DNA of 64,000 nucleotides from assembly GCA_014380365.1 (NCBI GenBank), contig JACMJZ010000012.1, forward strand, positions 1 to 64,000, given 5' to 3'. A program made the position numbers and the translations under genes. Shown in pieces: positions 43,238 to 50,107 of the stretch (the first letter of the stretch is position 1; every line of letters starts with the position of its first letter). The DNA comes from Pyrinomonadaceae bacterium. GTDB lineage: Bacteria; Acidobacteriota; Blastocatellia; Pyrinomonadales; Pyrinomonadaceae. A model generated the notes under the pieces. The model saw only the letters and a list, made by a program, of their open reading frames with translations, did no database searches and was not told the DNA's origin.

Positions 43238-43418
43238 CGTAGATGTCTTCCCCGGCTTCGTTCCATTCTTCGAAGCCCGTTTCGGCGAGTTGCATCATGC
43301 CGACCGTTTCGGCCCGCTGCTCAATCTCTTCTGCGATTTTCAAGAAGTCTTTTGCCGGCAGTTGAAAGATAAGGTCCTTAATCTCTTCTGGACTCATCTC
43401 TAACGTTACCTGTGGCAT
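43224..43418 (-). CDS. Antitoxin-like protein of the PemK/MazF pair
   Basis: A 64-residue acidic protein (MPQVTLEMSPEEIKDLIFQL onward, ending WNEAGEDIYDAET) directly upstream of the toxin pseudogene and overlapping it, the usual order of antitoxin then toxin. I do not recognise a DNA-binding fold by eye, so the function rests on context. ATG 43418 is preceded by GAGGAG at about ten bases; a longer ATG start at 43442 is possible but lies before the ribosome-binding site. With the toxin broken, the antitoxin may be a relic. Confidence 0.6.
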   Translation of the reverse strand: MPQVTLEMSPEEIKDLIFQLPAKDFLKIAEEIEQRAETVGMMQLAETGFEEWNEAGEDIYDAET

Positions 43419-43445
43419 AACACTCTTCTCCTCGTCTTTCATATG

Positions 43446-43500
43446 CGGGGCAGTAGCCCGACCGTCAGGGAGGGCGTTGAGTTTCGCAAGTACGCCCCGG
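43446..43500. repeat. Second copy of the GGGGCAGTAGCCCG repeat
   Basis: GGGGCAGTAGCCCGACCGTC at 43447-43466 shares its first 14 bases with the left arm at 21150. It is followed by AGGGAGGGCG, and the far end reads TACGCCCCGG, an inverted partner of CCGGGGC. It lies between the antitoxin and Wzc genes. Confidence 0.65.
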
Positions 43501-43517
43501 AGTCCAAGCTCTGAACC

Positions 43518-45953
43518 TCACGCTGACGCGCGCTCAGTCTCTTCTTCAACATCGCTCTTGTAGTACTGCGAGCCGTAGTAACGCTGGTAGTAGTAATAAT
43601 CGTGCGACTGTAGATTCACGTTGTTGAGCACGACACCAAAAATCTTGGCGCCCACATCGTTCAGGAGTTGCCGCGCGCGCTTCACCACGTGGCGCGAACT
43701 CTTGCCGCCGTGCACAACCAACAATACGCCGTCGACTATCGATGCGATCAAAACACCATCAGTGAATGAGGTGACCGGCGGCGAATCCACCACCACGTGA
43801 TTAAAATTCGCCTGCAAGGCTGCCATCAACCGGCGCATCTGATCTGACCCCAACAACTCAGCGGGATTAGGAGGAATAGGACCGGAAGTCAGCACTGATA
43901 ATCCAGAGACTTCGTCCTTCGAGACCAAAGCCAGCATGTCGGCCTCTGACATGTCACTGGACAAAATCGAACTCAGTCCAGCGCGATCCGACAGTCCGAA
44001 GATTGAACGGAGACGCGGTCGCCGCATATCCGCGTCGATGATTACGACGCTGGCGCCCGTCTGTCCCAAACTGACGGCCGTATTCACCGCCGTCGTCGTC
44101 TTCCCTTCTCCCGGCAAGCTCGAAGTGATCAGCAACGATCTAGGCGCCCGGCCGGCAGTGGATAACAAAACTGAAGTGCGGAGGTGTCGATACGCTTCAG
44201 CCAGCGGCGAACGGCCGTCGACATTCATCAACAACTCCGCGTTGTCCGAATGGTACCCATTACGCTTTTGTAATCCGCCCGGCGCGGCCAACAGCCTGCG
44301 ACGACCTGAGGCAGCGGCGGAAGGTATCACAGCCAACGCGGGTAGATGCAGCAGCCGTTCAACTTCATCGGTAGAGTGAACTGTGTCATCGAGGTACTCG
44401 AGGAAAAGCGCAAACCCAACTCCGAGTCCGAGCGACAGAAACAGCGCCATGAAAACTGTTCTCGTGCGATTAGGCCCAATCGGACCCTCGGGCGCCATGG
44501 CGTAATCGATAATCGAAATATTGTTTGGCTTGCTGGCCATGATCACATCGTTCTCTTTGGAACGCTGTAGCAGGTTGTCGAGCAACGTCTTATTAGTCTG
44601 AATCTCCTGTTGAATGATTCGGTAGTTAATCGCCGCTTCGTTTTGCGACCCTGTTTCGCCACGCTGTTGTTCAAACAACTTCCGCAATGCCTGCTCGCGC
44701 GCGAACGACTGGCGGTAATTCGTTTCCAGATTCATTAAAAGCGTGTTGCTCTTACGACTGCGAACCTCTTTCACTTGCCGATCGAGTTCAGCAATCTGCG
44801 TGTCAATCTCTTTCACTTCCGGCGCTTCCTCAGTCGCATCCACCATTAATTGCGCCCGTTTTTGGCGAAGGTCGGCCAGTTTCGTCTCAGACTCATTTGC
44901 CTTCAGCTGGTCTGCCTCGGTAAGGGCCGTGGCGGCGCCGGGTCGTTTCGCCTCATTGAACCTGGCTTCCGCTTCGATGCGCGCGCCCTCAGCTTCTCCC
45001 AGCTGTTTGTTAAGCGAGCCCAGACGCTCCACTACTGTGTTCTGGCTGGCGTCGAGAGTGAGAATGCGGTTGTTCTTTGCGTAGTTGACCAGCCGCTCTT
45101 CGTCGGTCCGAATTGTTTGCTGTAGTTCGGCAATGCGTTTCTGAAGGACGGTGCCGGTGTTCGTGTTGGTTTCCGTCTTTCTTTCAAGATTATTAAAGAC
45201 GTAGGTTTCCGCAATTGCGTTGACGACTTTCGCGGCAACTTCGGGGTCCGTGTGGGTGTAACTGATATCGATTAGCCGTGTCTCCTTGTATAACCCGCGC
45301 GTTTCCTTAACCGGATCAACTTTCAAGCCGCCGAGAATAGCTCCCACATAAGGCTGAAGGCGTTTGGCTTCGGCGCGATCGTCGTGGGAAGTTGCCGCCG
45401 GCACTGTCGCACCAAGTGGTAGATCGTCAGGTAGTTTGTCTGCGACAGTGGGCGGTTCGGCTTTTCCGAAACCCGCCATCTGCTTAATGGTCTGCCATGT
45501 CGACCGCTTCTGCGCCGAGCTTCCCTTAAAAAAGTTGGGATTGTGCTCGAGGTCAAGTGTCTTTACGACTCGGCGCATAAGGCCTGGGCTCACGAGTATT
45601 TGCAGTTGGGTATTGAAATAGACGGGGTCGTTTGCAGGACCGAAGACGTAGGGCGTCTTTCCGACGAGCGCGGCATTGTTTTCCAGATCAACCTGGACGC
45701 GCGCGCCAGCCTGATAAATGTCCGGCTTGCGGGCCACGTAAATAATCGACAGCATCGTGATGAGCGCCATAATGCTGATCACCAGCCATAGACGCTTCCG
45801 CACGGCGCGCCAGTAGTCGAGTAGGTTGACTTCGGTTTCCGCATTTGGGTCAACGCCATAGTTGTAGCTATGCGGGGTGCTCGAGGAGTCGCTCGATCTT
45901 TCGATTGAGGTCAGATCAGAGTCGCTCTTAACTAATTCACGCGATGCTTTCAT
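43518..45953 (-). CDS. wzc: Polysaccharide chain-length regulator and tyrosine autokinase (Wzc-like)
   Basis: An 811-residue inner-membrane protein with a Wzz domain flanked by two membrane segments (LWLVISIMALITMLSIIYVA near residue 60; TVFMALFLSLGLGVGFALFL near 500), joined by a coiled-coil region. The cytoplasmic kinase domain holds Walker A SSLPGEGKTTTAVNTA near residue 610, Walker A' VVIIDADMRRPRL, Walker B VVVDSPP and the Tyr-rich tail HDYYYYQRYYGSQYY used for autophosphorylation. It controls export and chain length with Wza. GAAGGAAGAG precedes the ATG. This is Wzy/Wzc-type machinery alongside an ABC exporter. Confidence 0.94.
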   Translation of the reverse strand: MKASRELVKSDSDLTSIERSSDSSSTPHSYNYGVDPNAETEVNLLDYWRAVRKRLWLVISIMALITMLSIIYVARKPDIYQAGARVQVDLENNAALVGKTPYVFGPANDPVYFNTQLQILVSPGLMRRVVKTLDLEHNPNFFKGSSAQKRSTWQTIKQMAGFGKAEPPTVADKLPDDLPLGATVPAATSHDDRAEAKRLQPYVGAILGGLKVDPVKETRGLYKETRLIDISYTHTDPEVAAKVVNAIAETYVFNNLERKTETNTNTGTVLQKRIAELQQTIRTDEERLVNYAKNNRILTLDASQNTVVERLGSLNKQLGEAEGARIEAEARFNEAKRPGAATALTEADQLKANESETKLADLRQKRAQLMVDATEEAPEVKEIDTQIAELDRQVKEVRSRKSNTLLMNLETNYRQSFAREQALRKLFEQQRGETGSQNEAAINYRIIQQEIQTNKTLLDNLLQRSKENDVIMASKPNNISIIDYAMAPEGPIGPNRTRTVFMALFLSLGLGVGFALFLEYLDDTVHSTDEVERLLHLPALAVIPSAAASGRRRLLAAPGGLQKRNGYHSDNAELLMNVDGRSPLAEAYRHLRTSVLLSTAGRAPRSLLITSSLPGEGKTTTAVNTAVSLGQTGASVVIIDADMRRPRLRSIFGLSDRAGLSSILSSDMSEADMLALVSKDEVSGLSVLTSGPIPPNPAELLGSDQMRRLMAALQANFNHVVVDSPPVTSFTDGVLIASIVDGVLLVVHGGKSSRHVVKRARQLLNDVGAKIFGVVLNNVNLQSHDYYYYQRYYGSQYYKSDVEEETERASA

Positions 45954-45980
45954 AACTCTTCCTTCAAATGAAATTGATAA

Positions 45981-46391
45981 CTACGACGGACGGACGACCG
46001 GCGACCGTCGGGCAGACAGATCCTCGCTAGCGTTGGGGTGACTCAGGAAACGTTTCATAGCCTGAACTTTAGCAAACAGTTTTGAGCCAAGTTCACGAGC
46101 GGCCCGCAGATCTTCCACCGTGACGTATTTTCTGCGCTCAATAACGTCCTGACACGCAACCGTTTCGATTAGAGACCGCAAAGCCATGCCCAGGAACCTC
46201 GATTGTTCCGCATCGCTTTGACTAGTTGAACCTTCAGCGATGTTTAGCACGATCGAGGTTCCGGCTCGAGTAATTTGCGACTTCAGATTGAAATCTTCGC
46301 TCCTGGGCAGCTTTTCAGCGAGCGAATAGATCAGATCGATATACTCGAGCGCGAGTTTGTAAATCTCGAGGTTCTGAAATTTGTAAGTCAT
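45981..46391 (-). CDS. Four-helix-bundle protein (S23/23S rRNA IVS family)
   Basis: A 136-residue helical protein starting MTYKFQNLEIYKLALEYIDL. The family signature appears as SQITRAGTSIVLNIAEGSTS followed by SRFLGMALRSLIETVACQDV. The last residues (ARRSPVVRPS) and 14 possible residues before the chosen ATG are encoded by the flanking inverted repeats, which is why the start was set at 46391 rather than 46433. Members are known from intervening sequences of 23S rRNA, as stand-alone genes and as diversity-generating retroelement accessory proteins; their function is unclear. It interrupts the wza-wzc pair. Confidence 0.87.
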   Translation of the reverse strand: MTYKFQNLEIYKLALEYIDLIYSLAEKLPRSEDFNLKSQITRAGTSIVLNIAEGSTSQSDAEQSRFLGMALRSLIETVACQDVIERRKYVTVEDLRAARELGSKLFAKVQAMKRFLSHPNASEDLSARRSPVVRPS

Positions 46392-46445
46392 TATGACGAT
46401 AACCGACGATGGTAGCCCGCGGTCGCCGGTCATCCGTCGACGGTC
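45984..46445. mobile_element. IVS-like element: inverted heptamer repeats around a four-helix-bundle gene
   Basis: Left arm 45984-46013 contains GACGGACGACCGGCGACCG; right arm 46415-46445 on the opposite strand has GACGGATGACCGGCGACCG. Thus about 25 bases at each end are reverse complements with a few differences. They are built of 7-bp-spaced units. The only gene inside is the four-helix-bundle gene, so the unit could be an IVS-like insertion between wza and wzc. No transposase is present; mobility is inferred. Confidence 0.5.
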
Positions 46446-46450
46446 AGTCC

Positions 46451-47518
46451 TTAAGGAATGATCCTTATGGGCAGGTTTGAAATGCTCTGCCCCGCGCCTC
46501 CAATCAAAGTGCGCAAAAGAGCCTTGCCGGATGATGTTTGTACCTCAATGATGTCGTTTGCCACGAGTGCAACATCCTCGGCGCGCTTCTTTTCGATCGC
46601 CGACAAGTCAACGAGAATTTCCGTTCTTGCCGAAGAACCCGGCTCCTGCCTGACGATTCTGATCTTGTCTTTCTTGCTGTCCTGCTTAACGCCTCCCGCC
46701 ATTGCCACCGCGCGCGATAGCGTGATTGGCTCTTTGAGCGGGATCGTCAAAGGCGTGTACACATTCCCTACGACATATACCTGATCGGCGTCAGGCAGCG
46801 TGATGACATCACCCGCTTCAAGATATGGATTGGCTTTCGGATCGCCGCGCAACGTATCGCTCAATCGGTAGCTGGAAAAGGCCTCGGATGAGTCGCGGCC
46901 GGCAGTCCGGCAAACTGAACCCTGCGCCGAATGGACTATGTTGATAGTCTGTCCCGCCTTGGCAGTCGGACCTTTTGCGTAGCTCAACAAGTCGAGCAGA
47001 CGAACCCGCCTTTGTAGCTCAAAGCGGCTTTGGTCGTTGACTGCACCGATGATCGCTACCTGCTTCGAACGATACTCCTTAATAAATACGTCCACCTGCG
47101 GATTGCGGTAAAACTTGGTGTATTTACCGGCGATCTCTTTAGCAAGCTCTCCTTCAGTTTTGCATGCTGCCTGGATCTCCGTATCGATTAACGGCATGCG
47201 AATCATCCCGTTGCCTTCAACGCGAACGGCGTCGCGCGAAAGGTTGGCGCGGTTGAAGATGCGGATATCAAGCACATCGCCTGGCCCGATGCGGTAACGA
47301 TCGTCGGAATCACCTGATTCGACTGGGCCGGTGCTTTTCGCAACGGGCTGCCCGCCGGTTTGCCCAATGCCATTGTGGCCGGGCGCCTTGTCGACGGGCG
47401 TTTGAGCAGAGACTGCAATTGCGGCTGCGCAACAAACGGTTACTAATCTCAACAGCGCAGCGGGCCAACAACTCAATGCCTTCGTCGCCGCCTGATTGCC
47501 AAGTTTAATTCTTCTCAT
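46451..47518 (-). CDS. wza: Polysaccharide export outer-membrane protein (Wza-like)
   Basis: A 355-residue exported protein with a signal peptide (LLRLVTVCCAAAIAVSAQ). The Poly_export domain starts YRIGPGDVLDIRIFNRANL and continues RMPLIDTEIQAACKTEGELA. Two SLBB-type segments follow (KQVAIIGAVNDQSRFELQRR and VYVVGNVYTPLTIPLKEPIT, then AVAMAGGVKQ). No lipobox Cys is obvious at the cleavage site, unlike enteric Wza. It forms the outer-membrane exit channel with Wzc. AAGGAG precedes the ATG by about seven bases. Confidence 0.93.
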   Translation of the reverse strand: MRRIKLGNQAATKALSCWPAALLRLVTVCCAAAIAVSAQTPVDKAPGHNGIGQTGGQPVAKSTGPVESGDSDDRYRIGPGDVLDIRIFNRANLSRDAVRVEGNGMIRMPLIDTEIQAACKTEGELAKEIAGKYTKFYRNPQVDVFIKEYRSKQVAIIGAVNDQSRFELQRRVRLLDLLSYAKGPTAKAGQTINIVHSAQGSVCRTAGRDSSEAFSSYRLSDTLRGDPKANPYLEAGDVITLPDADQVYVVGNVYTPLTIPLKEPITLSRAVAMAGGVKQDSKKDKIRIVRQEPGSSARTEILVDLSAIEKKRAEDVALVANDIIEVQTSSGKALLRTLIGGAGQSISNLPIRIIP

Positions 47519-47544
47519 AGAAAACTCCTTAATTACTTTCGTGC

Positions 47545-47835
47545 TTATTTTCTCGCCAGGCCAACTCTGCGGGACAGCAACGCCTCACGCATGTGATTAG
47601 GGTGCGCCAGGTTCAAGACTGTGTTGCTCAACAGCACCAAAAGCTCCTCATGCTCGCGCTTGAAGGTTCCCGTCAGAGGGTTATCGTCCGTCTTCGTTAC
47701 GATGCCCTCCCTCACCCACTGCCAAAATTGGCTCTGTGTGGTCCAGAATTCCTTCCGGTCGCGGCAGATCACGAGGGCCGTCTTCTTCTTTTTCTTCTTC
47801 TTCTTGTCTTTCGACTTTTCCTTGACCGTACTCAT
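47545..47835 (-). CDS. Lysine-rich small hypothetical protein
   Basis: A 96-residue protein with a poly-Lys stretch (KEKSKDKKKKKKKKTAL) followed by VICRDRKEFWTTQSQFWQWV and FKREHEELLVLLSNTVLNLA. The second half is predicted to be helical with several aromatic residues. I do not recognise a family. It is the first gene upstream of wza on the same strand, 26 bases away, so it may be part of the export operon. The N-terminal lysines could bind nucleic acid or polyanion, but this is speculation. Confidence 0.5.
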   Translation of the reverse strand: MSTVKEKSKDKKKKKKKKTALVICRDRKEFWTTQSQFWQWVREGIVTKTDDNPLTGTFKREHEELLVLLSNTVLNLAHPNHMREALLSRRVGLARK

Positions 47836-48038
47836 CTCAAGCCTCTTGGCATTCTCGCGAACCGTGCCCGACTCCAGTCTCGATCCCTGGCGCTAACCCG
47901 ACTCGTCGTGGTTCTGACCAGTAGAGACACTTCCGTCCTGGTCTGCTTTTCCGCTTCGTCGTCGGGAACGAAATGGGAAAACACACGGTACCCAGAAGGG
48001 AAACCTCTATGCGAGGCGGCATTAGGTTTTCAAACCCC

Positions 48039-48088
48039 GGGAGCGCGAGCACCCGGCTCGCACCACAGCGGGCAGCAAGCCCGCTCCC
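48039..48088. repeat. Cruciform-like repeat with two internal hairpins
   Basis: GGGAGC and GCTCCC at the ends enclose GCGAGC/GCTCGC and GCGGGC/GCCCGC hairpins with 5-base loops. Architecture matches 8119-8167. It lies 5 bases downstream of the LuxR-type gene stop at 48093, where it could act as an mRNA 3' stem. The remaining ~200 bases to the hypothetical gene show nothing. Confidence 0.75.
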
Positions 48089-48092
48089 TGGT

Positions 48093-48833
48093 CTACAACA
48101 GCAATCGCGAAATCAACTCGGCACGACGCTTCACTCCAAACTTCAGAAAAACATGTCGCAGGTGAAACTTCACAGTTTGTTCTTTAACCAGCAGACGAGA
48201 CCCGATCTCCGCGTTTGTCAGTCCTTCAACGCAACAAAGCGCCACCTGCGCCTCGCGCCGGCTCAGGTTTTTAGTTGCCACTATTCGCTGAATGACTCGG
48301 TCAAATGAGCGACTGCTGGCCCCGCGAGTAAACCCGTGGGTAAAGGCATGGGCCCCGCTTTCATCGCCGCTCGCGATAACGTCCTCCGGCAGGCGAACGC
48401 GATAGGCCACTCCATGATCGCGCCCGCCGTTTCCGCCGTCACCAGTAGCCGCTCCATTCCCCGTACCCTGCCCGTCGCCGTTTGGTCTCGTGACGCCGTT
48501 CGGCTTTCCCACCCGCTCAGCGCTGGATTTTGCCACCAGTGCTTCAAGTCCGCGCCTCACAGTGCTGAGGTTCGTGATGTCCGTCAGTTCCATCACCCGT
48601 CGCACGGTAAACACGTCCCGCGCCACATCAGATTTCGCGTTTTCGTTCAGGGATGGATTAAGTGGGGAGTCGAGCGCACCCAACATGGCTGCATAAAGCC
48701 TTCGCTCAACCGGCGTGTGGTTTAAGGCGACCAGCGCCTGCGCGGAACCATCAGAAGTGCGTTCGATCTGCTCGCCTAAAGGGTAGGTTTTTGGGTCGAC
48801 CTCCGCGATATTCTGACGCTTTTGGGGGAACAT
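48093..48833 (-). CDS. LuxR-type HTH transcriptional regulator
   Basis: A 246-residue regulator with a C-terminal LuxR/FixJ-type helix-turn-helix: LSRREAQVALCCVEGLTNAE, IGSRLLVKEQTVKFHLRHVF and LKFGVKRRAELI. The N-terminal 170 residues show no receiver Asp or known sensor domain; there is a Gly-rich linker (GDGQGTGNGAATGDGGNGG). It lies just upstream of the wza-wzc export genes on the same strand and is a plausible regulator of the locus; the signal is unknown. Confidence 0.85.
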   Translation of the reverse strand: MFPQKRQNIAEVDPKTYPLGEQIERTSDGSAQALVALNHTPVERRLYAAMLGALDSPLNPSLNENAKSDVARDVFTVRRVMELTDITNLSTVRRGLEALVAKSSAERVGKPNGVTRPNGDGQGTGNGAATGDGGNGGRDHGVAYRVRLPEDVIASGDESGAHAFTHGFTRGASSRSFDRVIQRIVATKNLSRREAQVALCCVEGLTNAEIGSRLLVKEQTVKFHLRHVFLKFGVKRRAELISRLLL

Positions 48834-49011
48834 AGATTGTTTCAGAGATTGGTCTTGCTGCGTGGCTGAGCCAGTACTCTAGAGCTTATCGGCAATCGGG
48901 TAAGTCCTGTCACCCAAATGATTCAACGCGCCCAGAGCGTAAGTGCATCGATAATTTATGTCAAGTGGTATATCAAAGCAGATGTTTGTCATTTGGGAGT
49001 CTTAACGCCAG

Positions 49012-49674
49012 CTAAACTATAAGCGCATCAACCATTTCGCACCAGAGATGACCAATGGTAATGTGCGCCTCCTGCACCCGCGACGTCCGGAGCGCCGGAA
49101 CGACGATCGTGAGGTCGCAATACGAGGCCAATGGCTCACCCGTGACTCCGGTTAATCCGATGGTTTTGCAGCCAATCGCGCGGGCGCGTTCCGCGGCTCT
49201 AATCACGTTTGGCGACTTGCCGCTGGTGCTAATCGCAATCAAAACGTCTCCAGCGGCGCCCAGGGCCTGCACCTGCCGCGCAAATACATCTTCATAGCCA
49301 TAATCGTTACTAAGCGCCGTGAGCGCCGACGTATCAGTTGTGAGGGCAATTGCTGGAAAAGCCCGCCGCGGTTGCTCGTAACGCCCCACCAACTCGGCCG
49401 CGATGTGCTGTGCATCGGCAGCACTGCCGCCGTTCCCGCAAAGGAGGACCTTGTTTCCCGACGACAGGGTGTCGCAGATGAGCTGGCCCGCCTGTTCGAT
49501 CTCGCTGAGTTTAGAGTCAAGCAGCCCCTGGATAGCCGCCAGATGTTCTGCGAGAGAACGTGTCAACAGAGATGTAATTGGATTTTCAGTAGTCAGTGGA
49601 TTGCCTTCCGTCAACGCAGCCGCTGGAGTCTGACCGGAAATTCGCTGGAACTTACCACAGTTTCCAGGGGCCAT
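49012..49674 (-). CDS. gmhA: Phosphoheptose isomerase-like SIS-domain protein
   Basis: A SIS-domain isomerase of about 220 residues, likely converting sedoheptulose-7-phosphate to D-glycero-manno-heptose-7-phosphate. LLCGNGGSAADAQHIAAELV is the substrate-binding signature. LTALSNDYGYEDVFARQ, LIAISTSGKSPNVI and LTGVTGEPLASYCDLTIVVP follow, with the C-terminal RVQEAHITIGHLWCEMVDA. The ORF could extend to 49755, but those codons are encoded by an inverted-repeat arm, so I used ATG 49674; no Shine-Dalgarno is visible and the true start may be further in. It is a heptose-synthesis enzyme at the edge of the locus. Confidence 0.85.
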   Translation of the reverse strand: MAPGNCGKFQRISGQTPAAALTEGNPLTTENPITSLLTRSLAEHLAAIQGLLDSKLSEIEQAGQLICDTLSSGNKVLLCGNGGSAADAQHIAAELVGRYEQPRRAFPAIALTTDTSALTALSNDYGYEDVFARQVQALGAAGDVLIAISTSGKSPNVIRAAERARAIGCKTIGLTGVTGEPLASYCDLTIVVPALRTSRVQEAHITIGHLWCEMVDALIV

Positions 49675-49707
49675 CAAAGCGATTGGACTACGCCAGTGAT
49701 ACGCTAG

Positions 49708-49877
49708 CGCGGCTCTGCCGCCGCACAGTGCGGAAAGGCTCTGCCTTTCCGACACCTCGCCTCATCCCTTTTGAGGCTGCGCCTCAATGCGCCTCAACTG
49801 GAGGCATAGCCTCCGGCGATTCCAAAGTTTACACGGTAAGGCAGAGCCTTACCGCACTGTGCGGCGGCAGAGCCGCG
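49708..49877. repeat. 26-bp perfect inverted repeat with six GGC/GCC mini-hairpins
   Basis: The ends 49708-49733 and 49852-49877 are exact reverse complements. Between and within them are small hairpins with 3-base loops: GGAAAGGC-TCT-GCCTTTCC, TTGAGGC-TGC-GCCTCAA, GGAGGC-ATA-GCCTCC, GGTAAGGC-AGA-GCCTTACC, plus GCGGC-TCT-GCCGC and its mirror. The element overlaps the possible 5' extension of gmhA. The rest of the stretch to mutS (49878-50107) shows no gene; it probably holds the divergent promoters. Confidence 0.9.
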
Positions 49878-50107
49878 GTCGTATTGATTGTTCTGACATT
49901 ACCGGAGCTGCTGGCCACCGTTTCTGCCAGGAACGTCGCACGCGAATTCCTTTTTGCGGGTTCTCTGGCAATGTCTCTGCCTAGGTGATATCCATAGCGC
50001 CTTGCACAACTATCATTCCCAGATGTAGGCTTCGCTTCGCCTTTTCCAGCAGTTTGCCGGATCAATAATCTCGATACTTCCCTGCTGCCTAGAGTAAACA
50101 GCGTTCT

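Noticed and set aside
47837-48052. 71-residue minus-strand ORF
   Set aside because: No recognisable motif; it overlaps a cruciform repeat and looks like leader sequence.
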